64,000 nucleotides of DNA. It comes from Aquibium sp. ELW1220 (GTDB taxonomy: Bacteria > Pseudomonadota > Alphaproteobacteria > Rhizobiales > Rhizobiaceae). The notes beneath the pieces were generated by a model that had not been told where the DNA came from, did no database searches, and saw only the letters and a list, made by a program, of their open reading frames with translations. Below, piece by piece: positions 16,798-26,125 of the stretch (positions are counted from its first letter, which is position 1; each line of letters opens with the position of its first letter). The DNA lies in NCBI RefSeq assembly GCF_030398385.1, contig NZ_JAOAOQ010000032.1, positions 1 to 64,000 of the forward strand, in the 5' to 3' direction. The translations under genes were made by a program, and so were the position numbers.

Positions 16798-18329
16798 TAG
16801 GCGTTTTCCGTGTTGAGCAGGCGGATCGGCGTCAGGAACAGGATCTTGAGGTCGAACCAGAGCGACCAGTTCTCGATGTAGTGCAGGTCGAACTCGGTGC
16901 GCTTGCGGATCTTCTCGTCGGTGTCCATCTCGCCGCGCCAGCCGTTGATCTGCGCCCAGCCGGTCACGCCCGGCTTGACCTTGTGGCGGGCGAAGTAGCC
17001 GTCGACCACCTCGGTGTAGAGCAGGTTGTGCGACTGCGCGGCGATGGCGTGCGGCCGCGGCCCGACCAGCGAGAGGCTGCCCAGGAGTGCGTTGAAGAAC
17101 TGCGGCAGTTCGTCGATCGACGTCTTGCGGATGATGCGGCCGACGCGCGTCACCCGCGGATCGCCCTTGGTGACGGCGCGCCTGGCGGTCGGATCCGACT
17201 GGTCGGCATACATCGAGCGGAACTTGTAGACTTCGATCACGTCGTTGTTGAAGCCGTGCCGCTTCTGCTTGAACAGCACGGGCCCCTTCGAGTCGAGCTT
17301 GATGGCGATGGCCGTGGCGATCATGACCGGCGAAAAGGCGAGGATGCCGAGCAGCGAGAAGACGATGTCGAAGGCGCGCTTGGCGACCGAATCCCAGTCG
17401 TTGATCGGCTTGTCGAAGATGTCGAGCAGCGGCACCGATCCGACGAAGGAATAGGCGCGGGGCCGGAACCGCAGTTCGCTCGAATGAGCCGACAGGCGGA
17501 TGTCGACCGGCAGGACCCAGAGTTTTTTCAGGAGCGACAGGACGCGCGATTCGGCGGTCAGCGGCAGCGAGACGATCAGCATGTCGATGCGCGCGATTCG
17601 GGCGAACTCGATCAGTTCGGAGATGTTGCCGAGCTTGGGGTAACCGGCGACGATCGGCGGCGAACGGGTGTCGCTGCGGTCGTCGAAGATGCCGCAGATG
17701 CGGATGTCGTTGTCCGGCTGCTGTTCGAGCGAGCGGATCAGCGTTTCTGCGCCCTTGCCGCCGCCGACGATCACTGCGCGGCGTTCCATCACGCCGTTGC
17801 GCGCCCACCGCCGGATGAGGCGCGACATCACCAGGCGCAGACCGAAAAGGGTTGCCAGGCCGGTCAGGTACCAGCTGCCGAACCAGAGGCGCGAGAAGTC
17901 CTGCGAGGTCTTCATGAAGAAGGCTGCCAGCGCCATCAGAGCGAAGACCCCCGACCAGACCAGCGCGATCCGACGGGCATGCGCGAAAGGATTGCGCAGC
18001 GTCGTCATCTGGTAGGCGTCGCTGATCTCGAGCAGGATGACGGCAAGCAGAGCGCCGCCGAAGCCGGTCCAGACATAGCTCCAGTCCATCCCGATCCGGT
18101 CGTAGTGGATGAAGTGGGAGAACGCGCCGGAGAGCGCCAGGAGCAGGAATTCGAGGATGCGCAGCTTGCCGCTGACCATCACCGGCGACATGGTGTCCGT
18201 GCGGTATTGGGCCGCGACGCGCTTCGCGAAGGCGCCGAGTTCGGCCGGTTCGCCGCGCGGGGCGCCGCCAGCCTCGAAGCGGCGAACGGCATCCGGCGTG
18301 AAGCGCGATGACGGATCGATCTGGTTCAT
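16794..18329 (-). CDS. Undecaprenyl-phosphate sugar phosphotransferase (initiating)
   Basis: 511-residue polyprenyl glycosylphosphotransferase of the WbaP/WcaJ (PHPT) type. About four or five N-terminal TM helices (~55-190), a CoA-binding-like Rossmann domain (~195-320; AVIVGGGKGAETLI) and the catalytic bacterial-sugar-transferase domain (~335-511) with KRAFDIVFSLLGIL, KFRSMYAD, RKTSIDELPQF and SLVGPRPHA. It transfers a hexose-1-phosphate to undecaprenyl phosphate on the cytoplasmic face to start each repeat unit. ATG 18329 (MNQIDPS) was chosen over upstream in-frame starts by similarity to family N-termini; no strong ribosome site marks it. Confidence 0.93.
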   Translation of the reverse strand: MNQIDPSSRFTPDAVRRFEAGGAPRGEPAELGAFAKRVAAQYRTDTMSPVMVSGKLRILEFLLLALSGAFSHFIHYDRIGMDWSYVWTGFGGALLAVILLEISDAYQMTTLRNPFAHARRIALVWSGVFALMALAAFFMKTSQDFSRLWFGSWYLTGLATLFGLRLVMSRLIRRWARNGVMERRAVIVGGGKGAETLIRSLEQQPDNDIRICGIFDDRSDTRSPPIVAGYPKLGNISELIEFARIARIDMLIVSLPLTAESRVLSLLKKLWVLPVDIRLSAHSSELRFRPRAYSFVGSVPLLDIFDKPINDWDSVAKRAFDIVFSLLGILAFSPVMIATAIAIKLDSKGPVLFKQKRHGFNNDVIEVYKFRSMYADQSDPTARRAVTKGDPRVTRVGRIIRKTSIDELPQFFNALLGSLSLVGPRPHAIAAQSHNLLYTEVVDGYFARHKVKPGVTGWAQINGWRGEMDTDEKIRKRTEFDLHYIENWSLWFDLKILFLTPIRLLNTENAY

Positions 18330-18425
18330 GTCGCTGGGCCTGTTGAGGCTCCAACGATAGCGCGGATGGGCTAACATTCCCTTGCGATCGGATGTGGCAT
18401 TGGACCGATCCGGCGCGGCGGTGGC

Positions 18426-21400
18426 TCAGAACAGCGGCACTTCGCCCACGAAACGCGATCGCGACAGCCACGGTGTCTGCCTGCCGCCGGTCGCGTCGAC
18501 GACGTCGTGTTTCGCCGTCGCGAAGAGTTCGGACAGTTCCACCGTCCCGTTGCCGTCGGTGTCGGTGTCCGGGCTCGTCAGCGCGCGAAGCACCGTGGCC
18601 GTGAAGATGCCGCCCCCGAACTGCCTGCTTTCGAGGCTCGGTTGCCTTCCCTTCGAGGCGGAGAGGACGGCGAAGGGGAGTTTCGAAGTCTCGAACAGCA
18701 CGTCGACTGCATCATCGTTCGTCGCCGCGTCCGCAGCGCCCGAATGGCAGGCATCGAGGAGCACGACGACGCGCGCTTCGAACCGTGCCAGCAGGCTCAC
18801 CACGTCGCTCCAGGCCAGCGCGGTCCCGGCAATGTCGGCGCTGCGCGTCCCGCCCCCTGCCAGGAAGAACCGGCCGTGCTCGTCGAGAAGGCCATGCCCG
18901 GCGACGTGAACCAGCACGGTGTCCCCCGGCCTGGCGGCGAGACGGATGCGTTCCAGTTCGGCCGGCAGCCGCTCGCGCAGATCGGGCGCGTTCTCGATGA
19001 GACGCGTCTCCACGGCGCCGTAGTAGCGCGACGGCGCCGCAGCCAACCCCTGCGAGAGGTTCCTGGCGTCGGCTGCCGCAAAGGCGAGGTCGGGCAGGCG
19101 CGGATCGTCGTAGCGGTCGGTTCCGACCGCCAGAACGTGGAGCGTCGCGGTTCCACTGGCCGGCGCCGGAGCGGCGCGCGGCATCGTCCATGTGCGACTG
19201 ACGAGGCCGTTGCGATCTTCCGCCCTTATCGCGACCCAGCGGGTCTCCGGCAGAACCGGGATGTCGAGCGTGATCTCCGCCCGCGCGCCCGAGACGGGCA
19301 CGGACCGGATCGGCACGCCGTCGCGGTGGATGGTGATCGCCGCCAGCCCGCTCTCCGCCGCCGCGCGGACGTGCACGCGGTCGGTGTCGCCATCGGAAGA
19401 GCCCGCGGCCGTGACCAGCAGGCGCGGAGGCACAGGCACCACGGGAGCGGCCGCGGGCTGCGTGCGGCGCGCGAGCCTGTCCTGGACCAGGTCGTCGCGA
19501 CGCAGGCCGGCGCTCAGCTGATCCAGCGAATAGAGGTTGCGGTCGCCGGGGAATTTCAAGCTGACATAGCGCGCGCCTTCGTCCGTCGAGACGTAGCGAA
19601 ACGCCTCGTCGTAGATCACCGCCTCGTCGTCCAGATAGAGGCCGGACAGCACGGCCCTTCCGGTCTCGAGGCCCAGGACGAAGAACCGCCCGTCGCCGTT
19701 CAGCTGCACGAGATGCCGGCCGTCGGGCGTCATGCCGATGGTGTCCACATCGTCAGCGCCTTCGATGTCCGCCAGGACGGTCTGCGCAAAGTCGTTCGAG
19801 ACGTCGACGACGACCAGTCGGCGCTGCGGATCGAGGAAGGCCACCAGATCTTCGGAGAGACGGAACAGGCGGATGCCGAAGCCCGGCGCGACGTCGATGG
19901 ACGCCGCCCTGGCTTCGAGTTCCGCTCTTGCGGTCTCGCCGAGGCCGAGTTCGTCGAGGTCGTCCGGCAGGTAGTCGGCCTGCAGCGCGAGGATCGAACG
20001 GCTCCCGCCGGCCTCGTCTGCCCGCACGGCTGCGATCAGCCCGTCCGGCACGCCGCGCGAGCCATGGATCTGGAGATACTGGATGAACTGCACCACCTCG
20101 CCGCGACGCTTCAGCGTCCACACCTGGATGTCCTGCAGGTAGCCGAGGAGGACCTCGTTCCCGACCGCGGCGACCGGCAGGGTGAGCGCGTCGATCCGCT
20201 CCGCCATCGCCGAAGTCGCGAGCCCGCGCGCACGCGCCAGGCTTCCGGTTTCGAAGAACGCGGCGTCGCCCCATCCCGCCGGAAGGTTGCGGAGCGGCCT
20301 CTCGTCGGGAATGAGCGTCTCGAGATGATCGTGAAAGAGCGGCGGCGGGGATATGTACTCGATCCCGAGATCGGCCATCCGCCGGGCCATGCGCGATCCG
20401 AAAGCGATGCCCGAACTTGCCGCCAGCGATCGGGCGCCGCGGTGATGGAGATTGTCCAGCATCGTCCAGTCGCCGGCGGGGCGCTCGGACCGGCTTTCGG
20501 CCGGCCGGCCATGCACCGCGACCGCGGAGGCGCCGTCGCTCCGGTAGCTGGCACGGCCGATGCCTTTGAGGTCGATGGCCGATCTCTCCGATCCGCCCCG
20601 ACGCTTCGGCCAGGCGCTCAGCCTTTCGTGGCTGAAGGCGCGCAGGAGACCGGCCTGCGGCAGGACGGTGTCGAGGCCGCTCGTTTCCGGATCGCCGGCC
20701 GGCCGGCCGATCGTCTCCGGGAAGGCGAGACTGAGCCGTGTCCGCCCGGCCACTCCGCCGATGGTGGCGGTTGCTGCCTCCGGCGAGACGGAGACGGAAC
20801 CGCTGTCGTAGAGCGAGCAGTTTCCACAGCCGTACTGGCCGTAGTGATAGGGCCTGTCGATCAGCATCTGCTGCAAGCCGACGGCGTTCCAGGCCTCGTA
20901 GGCGACCGCGAGGAACGCGTCCCCGGGCGACCACTCGAGCCCCTGGATGAAGCGGCCGCGATAGGCCGATCCGTCCGCTCCCAGCTCGAGAACCGCCTTC
21001 TCGGCGTAGAGGTCGATGACGGTGAGGACGCTGCGAAGGTCCGCATAGTCGGAATCCTCCATCTCGGCGGTCTCGTGCTTTTCCTTGCCGAAGGCGTGCA
21101 GGAAGCGTGACGAGGGCGAGAAACGCGGTTCCAGTCCCTCGGCAGCCCAGATCAGCGCACCCGTCGTCTCGTCGAGCACCCGGTAGTAACCGTCGAAGAT
21201 CTCGAGCCGGAAGGCGCCGGAATTGCTGACCACGACATCGGCCGGCGCATCGGTCGAATAGGGATCCTGGATGATCACCCGCGGGACGCCGGGGGCCACC
21301 GTCGTCACGATCGGATCACGCAGGCGCACCACGGCGTCGGACGCCAGCACCGTTCCCGCCGGTGCATAGGCAATGGCCCAGTCGAACCGGAGATCGCCGA

Positions 21401-21851
21401 TGAGGTACGGCTCGACGGCCAGTGTCCCGTTGGCGTTGCCATCGAGGTGGAGCGGGACGATCGCGCGCATCCGGTCGGACGCGAAGGCGATGTCGGCCGG
21501 CGCGCGTTCGCCGGGCGCGACGGCGAAGAAGCCTTCGCCGGAAAAGCGCACGCGCTCGGGCGTGGCGAGGATGAGCCAGGCGCCGCCGCCGCAGCCTTCG
21601 CCCGCGCCACCGCCGCTCCACCGGAGGGGGAGGGGCTGGCCGCTTCGGGCGCCGCGACCCGCGTGCATCCCCTCGTCGACGACGAGCCGGGTCTCCCGGA
21701 CGAGCCGATCCGCGCATTCTGCCGCGTCGGCCTCGTCGTCCTGAGCCGCGGCGCGCGACGGGGTTGCACCGGCAAGAAGCGACAGGAAAAATGCCAGGGC
21801 GAGGGGCAGGATCCTCAATGACAGTCCCGTTCGTCGCGTGCTCGAAACCAC
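18426..21851 (-). CDS. Exported caspase-like (peptidase C14) protein with EF-hand-like loop
   Basis: 1141 residues. A signal peptide (hydrophobic RILPLALAFFLSLLAGA, cleavage near AAA-Q at ~36) precedes ~850 residues of beta-rich repeats suggestive of propeller domains, an Ig-like stretch (~830-900) and a C-terminal caspase p20/p10-like domain (~910-1141). The His-Cys dyad is clear: His986 in HVAGHG and Cys1035 in LLDACHSGA. A DTDTDGNGTVELSE loop (~1095-1108) matches an EF-hand/dockerin calcium site. The GTG at 21851 gives the longest form; TTG 21818, with GGGA upstream, also fits. It lies in the same direction between the GT4 and sugar-transferase genes, so it is probably coexpressed with polysaccharide synthesis. 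Orthocaspases cleave after Arg/Lys; the target here is unknown. Confidence 0.88.
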   Translation of the reverse strand: MVSSTRRTGLSLRILPLALAFFLSLLAGATPSRAAAQDDEADAAECADRLVRETRLVVDEGMHAGRGARSGQPLPLRWSGGGAGEGCGGGAWLILATPERVRFSGEGFFAVAPGERAPADIAFASDRMRAIVPLHLDGNANGTLAVEPYLIGDLRFDWAIAYAPAGTVLASDAVVRLRDPIVTTVAPGVPRVIIQDPYSTDAPADVVVSNSGAFRLEIFDGYYRVLDETTGALIWAAEGLEPRFSPSSRFLHAFGKEKHETAEMEDSDYADLRSVLTVIDLYAEKAVLELGADGSAYRGRFIQGLEWSPGDAFLAVAYEAWNAVGLQQMLIDRPYHYGQYGCGNCSLYDSGSVSVSPEAATATIGGVAGRTRLSLAFPETIGRPAGDPETSGLDTVLPQAGLLRAFSHERLSAWPKRRGGSERSAIDLKGIGRASYRSDGASAVAVHGRPAESRSERPAGDWTMLDNLHHRGARSLAASSGIAFGSRMARRMADLGIEYISPPPLFHDHLETLIPDERPLRNLPAGWGDAAFFETGSLARARGLATSAMAERIDALTLPVAAVGNEVLLGYLQDIQVWTLKRRGEVVQFIQYLQIHGSRGVPDGLIAAVRADEAGGSRSILALQADYLPDDLDELGLGETARAELEARAASIDVAPGFGIRLFRLSEDLVAFLDPQRRLVVVDVSNDFAQTVLADIEGADDVDTIGMTPDGRHLVQLNGDGRFFVLGLETGRAVLSGLYLDDEAVIYDEAFRYVSTDEGARYVSLKFPGDRNLYSLDQLSAGLRRDDLVQDRLARRTQPAAAPVVPVPPRLLVTAAGSSDGDTDRVHVRAAAESGLAAITIHRDGVPIRSVPVSGARAEITLDIPVLPETRWVAIRAEDRNGLVSRTWTMPRAAPAPASGTATLHVLAVGTDRYDDPRLPDLAFAAADARNLSQGLAAAPSRYYGAVETRLIENAPDLRERLPAELERIRLAARPGDTVLVHVAGHGLLDEHGRFFLAGGGTRSADIAGTALAWSDVVSLLARFEARVVVLLDACHSGAADAATNDDAVDVLFETSKLPFAVLSASKGRQPSLESRQFGGGIFTATVLRALTSPDTDTDGNGTVELSELFATAKHDVVDATGGRQTPWLSRSRFVGEVPLF

Positions 21852-21951
21852 CGCTGCACCGCTCCCCGACTTCGGCCCGAAGGGTCTTCCATCGCACCGC
21901 CCGGAACAAGAGGGTCGGTCCGTCGGAGCGCAGGCTCGTCGCGGAATGCGG

Positions 21952-23079
21952 TCAGAGGATGACGCTGCGGTAGACGGTCTCGATCTCCTGCGCCATGCGG
22001 GAGACCGAGAAGCGCGCGGCGATGTCGGCCGGGCGCGGCATGGCGGCGGCCCAGGCTGCCGGATCTGAGGCCGCCAGCACCATCTTGCCCGCGATGGCGT
22101 CCGGCTGCGGCGTCACCAGCGCCGTCGGCGCATCCGCGAAAATCTCCGGGATGCCGCCGACCGCGCTCGCGATCATCGGCCGTCCCGCCGCCAGCGCCTC
22201 GAGCACGATGTAGGGCAGGGCTTCCGCGCGCGAAGGCACCACCACCGTGCGGGCGAGCGCGAAGGCCTGCCTGGCCGGCATCGGATCGAGGAAGGTGACG
22301 CGCTCCGACATGCCGCGCTCGGCCACCATCGCGACGTAGCGGTCCCTGTCGTCGCCCGATCCCACCATCGTCGCCGTCAGCGGGCGGCCAAGCGCCTTTT
22401 CGGCCAGCCCGAGCGCATCGATGAAGATATCGGGCCCCTTCAGGTCCCGCATCATGCCGATGTAGAGGAAGTCGCTCGCATCGGCGGCAGGCAAAACCGG
22501 CTCGAACTCCGCCGGCGTCACGCCGTTGTAGACTACGCGGTGGCCGACTTTCGGCTCCCCCACCTTGCGGCGATAGGTGTCCTGCTCGTACTCCGACACG
22601 AACAGGATATGATCCGACACCCGCTCCAGCATGCCTTCGAGCATGAACGTGGCGCGGCCCGTCATGGTCGATGGATTGTAGTGCAGGCTGCCCCCGTGGG
22701 GCGAATAGAGGCGGGCGACGCGAGACCTGGATACCCGCAAGAGTGAGCCGAACACGCGCGAATAGACGCCACCCTTGGCGCTATGGCCGTGCAGGATGTC
22801 CGGCTGCAATTCCTTGATCAGTCTGAATGTCCGCCAGGCCGCGGCGATGTCGCCCAGTCCGACGTGGCGTTGCATGGGCGTGCGCCGCACGCCGAGTTCG
22901 AGCTTCGATTCCATCGCCCGGAAGAGCCGCGCCTCGTATTCGCCGCCGGTCGAGGAATCGCAGACGATGCCCACCTTGTGTCCGGCTGCCGCCTGCGCGT
23001 CGGCCAGGTCGCGCACGTGGCGGAAGATCCCGCCGACAGGCGACCGGAAGCAGTGGACGATGCGGAGGCTCTGGCTCAC
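21952..23079 (-). CDS. Glycosyltransferase family 4
   Basis: 375-residue GT-B enzyme. The N-terminal domain has RIVHCFRSPVGGIFRHV, typical of retaining GT4 acceptors binding near GG; the C-terminal domain has the nucleotide-sugar E-x7-E motif as PSRAEALPYIVLEALAAGRP followed by VGGIPEI. It adds a sugar to the lipid-linked intermediate on the cytoplasmic face. It starts 21 bp after the OPX gene stop, so the two are in one operon. It is the only obvious glycosyltransferase in the locus, so the repeat unit is either short or others are encoded elsewhere. Confidence 0.92.
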   Translation of the reverse strand: MSQSLRIVHCFRSPVGGIFRHVRDLADAQAAAGHKVGIVCDSSTGGEYEARLFRAMESKLELGVRRTPMQRHVGLGDIAAAWRTFRLIKELQPDILHGHSAKGGVYSRVFGSLLRVSRSRVARLYSPHGGSLHYNPSTMTGRATFMLEGMLERVSDHILFVSEYEQDTYRRKVGEPKVGHRVVYNGVTPAEFEPVLPAADASDFLYIGMMRDLKGPDIFIDALGLAEKALGRPLTATMVGSGDDRDRYVAMVAERGMSERVTFLDPMPARQAFALARTVVVPSRAEALPYIVLEALAAGRPMIASAVGGIPEIFADAPTALVTPQPDAIAGKMVLAASDPAAWAAAMPRPADIAARFSVSRMAQEIETVYRSVIL

Positions 23080-23100
23080 GTCGGGTCAGGTCTTCCAGGC

Positions 23101-23673
23101 TCAAAACAGGCGCTCGCGGACATAGACCGTGTCGCCGGGGAGGATGGGGTCGGACCTCAGCACGCGGCCGGTCATGACCTTGCCGTTGATGTCGCGGGTG
23201 ATGTCGACGTTGGCCTGGTAGGCCCTCGGCGAATAGCCGCCCGCCGCGGCGATCGCCTTGTGCACGGTCATGCCGGGCACGTAGGAATACTGGCCCGCCG
23301 CGCCGACCTCGCCCATGACGAAAATCGGGCGGTAACGGTCGATCTCGACGGAGACGTCCGGGTCGCGCAGATAGCCGCCGCGCAATTTCTGCGCGAGATC
23401 GGCTTCGATCTGCTGCGCCGTGCGGCCCCGCGCGCCGACCGCGCCGACGAGCGGGAAGGAAATGTAGCCGGCCTGGTCGACGCCGTAGACGTTCGACAGC
23501 CCGTCCTGCTCGAAGACCGTGACGCGGATCCGGTCGCCCGCATCCAGCACGTAGGGCTCGTTGATCGCCGCGTGAAATGCCGGCGCGACCGGCCGATAGC
23601 TGGCACAACCGGCCAGGAGAAGCACGGCGAAAGCGGCGGTCGAAACGGCGAACGGGCTTTTCATCGGAGACAC
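23101..23673 (-). CDS. Polysaccharide export (OPX/Wza-like) lipoprotein
   Basis: 190 residues. Lipobox LLAGC gives lipidated Cys23. A Poly_export (PES) domain (~42-125: YVLDAGDRIRVTVFEQDGLS, DPDVSVEIDRYRPIFVMGEV) and one SLBB-like segment (~120-190: GMTVHKAIAAAGGYSPRA, LPGDTVYVRERLF) are present. It would form the outer-membrane secretion channel with the divergently encoded GumC-like co-polymerase. It is short, as in GumB-type OPX proteins with few SLBB domains. The GTG at 23673 has AAAGG upstream; ATG 23664 is possible. It is first of a five-gene minus-strand operon. Confidence 0.94.
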   Translation of the reverse strand: MSPMKSPFAVSTAAFAVLLLAGCASYRPVAPAFHAAINEPYVLDAGDRIRVTVFEQDGLSNVYGVDQAGYISFPLVGAVGARGRTAQQIEADLAQKLRGGYLRDPDVSVEIDRYRPIFVMGEVGAAGQYSYVPGMTVHKAIAAAGGYSPRAYQANVDITRDINGKVMTGRVLRSDPILPGDTVYVRERLF

Positions 23674-23779
23674 GCACCCTTTGACGGACCGCCGGAGGCC
23701 CGACGATCGAAGACCGTACCGTTATCCACTCGTTAGGGTTAATGCCCGGTAAAAGGGCGGCGCGAATGGCTGTGCCTTT

Positions 23780-23808
23780 TTGACGTCGTGTCTTGGTGCC
23801 TGAATTAA
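23780..23808 (+). promoter_or_regulatory. Candidate promoter for the GumC-like gene
   Basis: TTGACG (23780-23785), 17-bp spacer, AATTAA (23803-23808), in the 237-bp AT-richer gap between divergent polysaccharide genes. A long leader (~100 nt) would follow. The gap also contains two CTGAATT copies flanking GGTTGTGAATACGT, a possible regulator site. I found no equally good promoter for the OPX side. Confidence 0.35.
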
Positions 23809-23883
23809 CCGGTTGTGAATACGTCTGAATTTTCGGTTACTGCCGTCTTAACCGCGCAGTTACCATAGGTGTTTACCATCTGG

Positions 23884-23906
23884 GGTCACAAGTGAGTGGA
23901 GTGACC
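23884..23906 (+). promoter_or_regulatory. Inverted repeat over the ribosome-binding region of the GumC-like gene
   Basis: GGTCAC (23884-23889) and GTGACC (23901-23906) flank AAGTGAGTGGA, which holds the GGAG used as Shine-Dalgarno for the ATG at 23911. A hairpin here would cover the ribosome site; it could also be a dyad operator. Confidence 0.3.
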
Positions 23907-23910
23907 ACAG

Positions 23911-26028
23911 ATGGCCGTCGTCGACGCCTCCCGAGCGGATCTCGACATAGACATGGGCGCCCTGGTTTCGAGCCTGGCACGCGACTGGAAGCGGATCGCG
24001 CTCGTCGCGGCCTGCGTGACGGCGGCGGCCTTCGCCTTTGCAACCCTTTCGACCAAGCACTACCAGGCCGAGACGCGCATCCTGATCGAGACGCGCGAGT
24101 CCGTCTTCACGCGCCCCGACGCCGGCAATGACGATTCCACCATTCTGGACGACCAGGGCGTGGCCAGCCAGGTGGAGGTCATCGGCTCGGCGGACCTGCT
24201 CAAGCAGGTGGCGCGCGATCTCAACCTGGCGGCGATCCCGGAGTTCGAGGCATCGGGACAGGTTTCCTTCGCCGGGCGGATGCTGATCCTGCTCGGGCTG
24301 AAGTCCGATCCGGTGGAACTGCCGCCCGAGGATCGTGTGATCAAGGCCTTCCGCGAGAAGCTCACCGTCTATCGGGTTGAGAATTCCCGCGTCATCGTGG
24401 TGCAGTTCTCCTCCGAGGATCCGGCGCTTGCCGCGCGCGTTCCGAACTCCATCGCCGACGCCTATATCGCGCTTCAACGCAGCGCCAAGCAGCAGTCCAA
24501 CGCCGACGCGACCGACTGGCTGGAGCCCGAGATCGCCGATCTGAGCGCGAAGGTGAAGGCGGCCGAGGGCAGGGTGGCGGACTTCCGTTCGAACTCCGAC
24601 CTGATGCTCGGCAACAACAATGCCGCGCTTGCAACGCAGCAGCTCTCCGAACTGTCGAGCGAACTCTCGCGGGTCAAGGCCAGCCGCGCCGCCTCCGAGG
24701 CGACCGCTTCGGCCGTGCGCCGGGCGTTGGCGGGTGGCGCTTCGATCGACGCGCTGCCGGGCGTTCTGGCTTCGCCGCTGATCCAGCGGCTGCGCGAGAC
24801 GCAGGTGCAGCTCAAGGCGGACATCGCCGACCTGTCGGCGACGCTGCTCGACAATCATCCGCGTATCCGGGCGCTGCGGTCGCAACTCGCCGACCTCGAC
24901 GGCCAGATCCGCAACGAAGCCCGCAAGGTGCTGGAAGGTCTAGACACCGAGGCCGATGCGGCGCGGCTGCGCGAAGTGGAACTGACCGCCGAACTCAACC
25001 GCTTCAAGGCGGAATCGGCCCGCGTCGGAGAGCAGGAAGTCGAACTGCGCGCGCTCGAGCGGGAAGCCGCCGCGCAGCGCGATCTGCTCGAGACCTATCT
25101 GACGCGTTATCGCGAGGCGGCCTCGCGCAAGGACCGCAACTATCTGCCCGCCGATGCGCGCACCTTCTCGCGCGCCGGCGTGCCGTCCGAGCCGTATTTC
25201 CCCAAGGTCGTCCCGATCACCGCCGCCGCCTTCGTCGCATCGCTTCTGGTCATGGCGCTCGTGACGCTGCTGCGCGAACTGTTCAGCGGCCGCGCCCTGC
25301 GGCCGGCCGCGACGGCGGAGCCGGTGCGCGACGTGCCGATGCCGGCCTACGCTCCGGGCCGCGCGGATGCGACGTTTGCGGCGTTTCCCGACGACGCGGA
25401 CGAGGACAGGGCGCCGGTCTTCACGAAGGGCCAGATCACCGTCGAGGCCGCGGCCGAGCGGCTGATCTCGCGCGGCGCCTCGCGGGCCATCTTCGTCTCG
25501 CCGGAAGGCGACGAGGGCGCCGCAACCGCCATCATGGTGGCGCGCGAAGTGGCCGATTCCGGCCTGCGCACGCTGCTCCTCGACCTCACCTCCACCGGCG
25601 CGGCTTCGCGGCCGATGCTGGACGGAACCAGCCACAAGGGCATCACCAACCTGCTCTGCTCGGAAGCGCAGTTCACCGACATCATCCATCCGGACCTCTA
25701 TTCGGACTGCCACGTGATTCCGGTCGGCACGGCCGACCCGGCCCGCGCGATGCGGGCGGTGGATCGCCTGCCGATCATCATGGACTCGCTCACGACCGCC
25801 TATGACATCGTCATCGTGGAGTGCGGCCCCGCCGAACCGGGGAGCCTGAAGCGCCTCGCTTCCGGCGCGACGGAGGTGATCATCAGCGTGATCGAGGAGG
25901 AGGATGCGGCGATCGCCTCGACCGAGCAGAACCTGAAATCGGTCGGCTACGACAAGGCCTTCCTGGTCACGCCGGTCGGCTACGTGCCGCCGCGGTCGCC
26001 CACGCCCGACGAACGGTCCGCTGCCTGA
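23911..26028 (+). CDS. GumC/ExoP-type polysaccharide co-polymerase with degenerate kinase domain
   Basis: 705 residues. Wzz domain with TM1 (~28-48), a long periplasmic coiled-coil (~190-390), TM2 (~440-460), then a cytoplasmic BY-kinase-like domain (~515-690). In the kinase part the expected Walker A is SPEGDEGAATA (~531-541), which lacks the Lys and Ser/Thr needed for ATP binding; a Walker A'-like LLLDLTS and Walker B-like IVIVECGP remain but without key Asp, and there is no C-terminal Tyr cluster. It should therefore set chain length and bridge to the OPX lipoprotein without tyrosine-kinase control. Divergent from the OPX operon across a shared 237-bp region. Confidence 0.9.
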   Translation: MAVVDASRADLDIDMGALVSSLARDWKRIALVAACVTAAAFAFATLSTKHYQAETRILIETRESVFTRPDAGNDDSTILDDQGVASQVEVIGSADLLKQVARDLNLAAIPEFEASGQVSFAGRMLILLGLKSDPVELPPEDRVIKAFREKLTVYRVENSRVIVVQFSSEDPALAARVPNSIADAYIALQRSAKQQSNADATDWLEPEIADLSAKVKAAEGRVADFRSNSDLMLGNNNAALATQQLSELSSELSRVKASRAASEATASAVRRALAGGASIDALPGVLASPLIQRLRETQVQLKADIADLSATLLDNHPRIRALRSQLADLDGQIRNEARKVLEGLDTEADAARLREVELTAELNRFKAESARVGEQEVELRALEREAAAQRDLLETYLTRYREAASRKDRNYLPADARTFSRAGVPSEPYFPKVVPITAAAFVASLLVMALVTLLRELFSGRALRPAATAEPVRDVPMPAYAPGRADATFAAFPDDADEDRAPVFTKGQITVEAAAERLISRGASRAIFVSPEGDEGAATAIMVAREVADSGLRTLLLDLTSTGAASRPMLDGTSHKGITNLLCSEAQFTDIIHPDLYSDCHVIPVGTADPARAMRAVDRLPIIMDSLTTAYDIVIVECGPAEPGSLKRLASGATEVIISVIEEEDAAIASTEQNLKSVGYDKAFLVTPVGYVPPRSPTPDERSAA

Positions 26029-26036
26029 GACGGAAA

Positions 26037-26058
26037 CGGAGGCTGGCACAAGCCTCCG
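26037..26058 (+). terminator. Possible terminator after the GumC-like gene
   Basis: CGGAGGCT (26037-26044) and AGCCTCCG (26051-26058) form a perfect 8-bp stem with a 6-nt loop, 9 bp after the stop codon. No T-run follows, so termination would be inefficient or factor-assisted. Confidence 0.4.
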
Positions 26059-26125
26059 GAGGTGACGAGCCCGGTGCCACCCGCTAGAAGCGATGCCGTG
26101 TATACATCGCTTGATGGGAGGCTCG

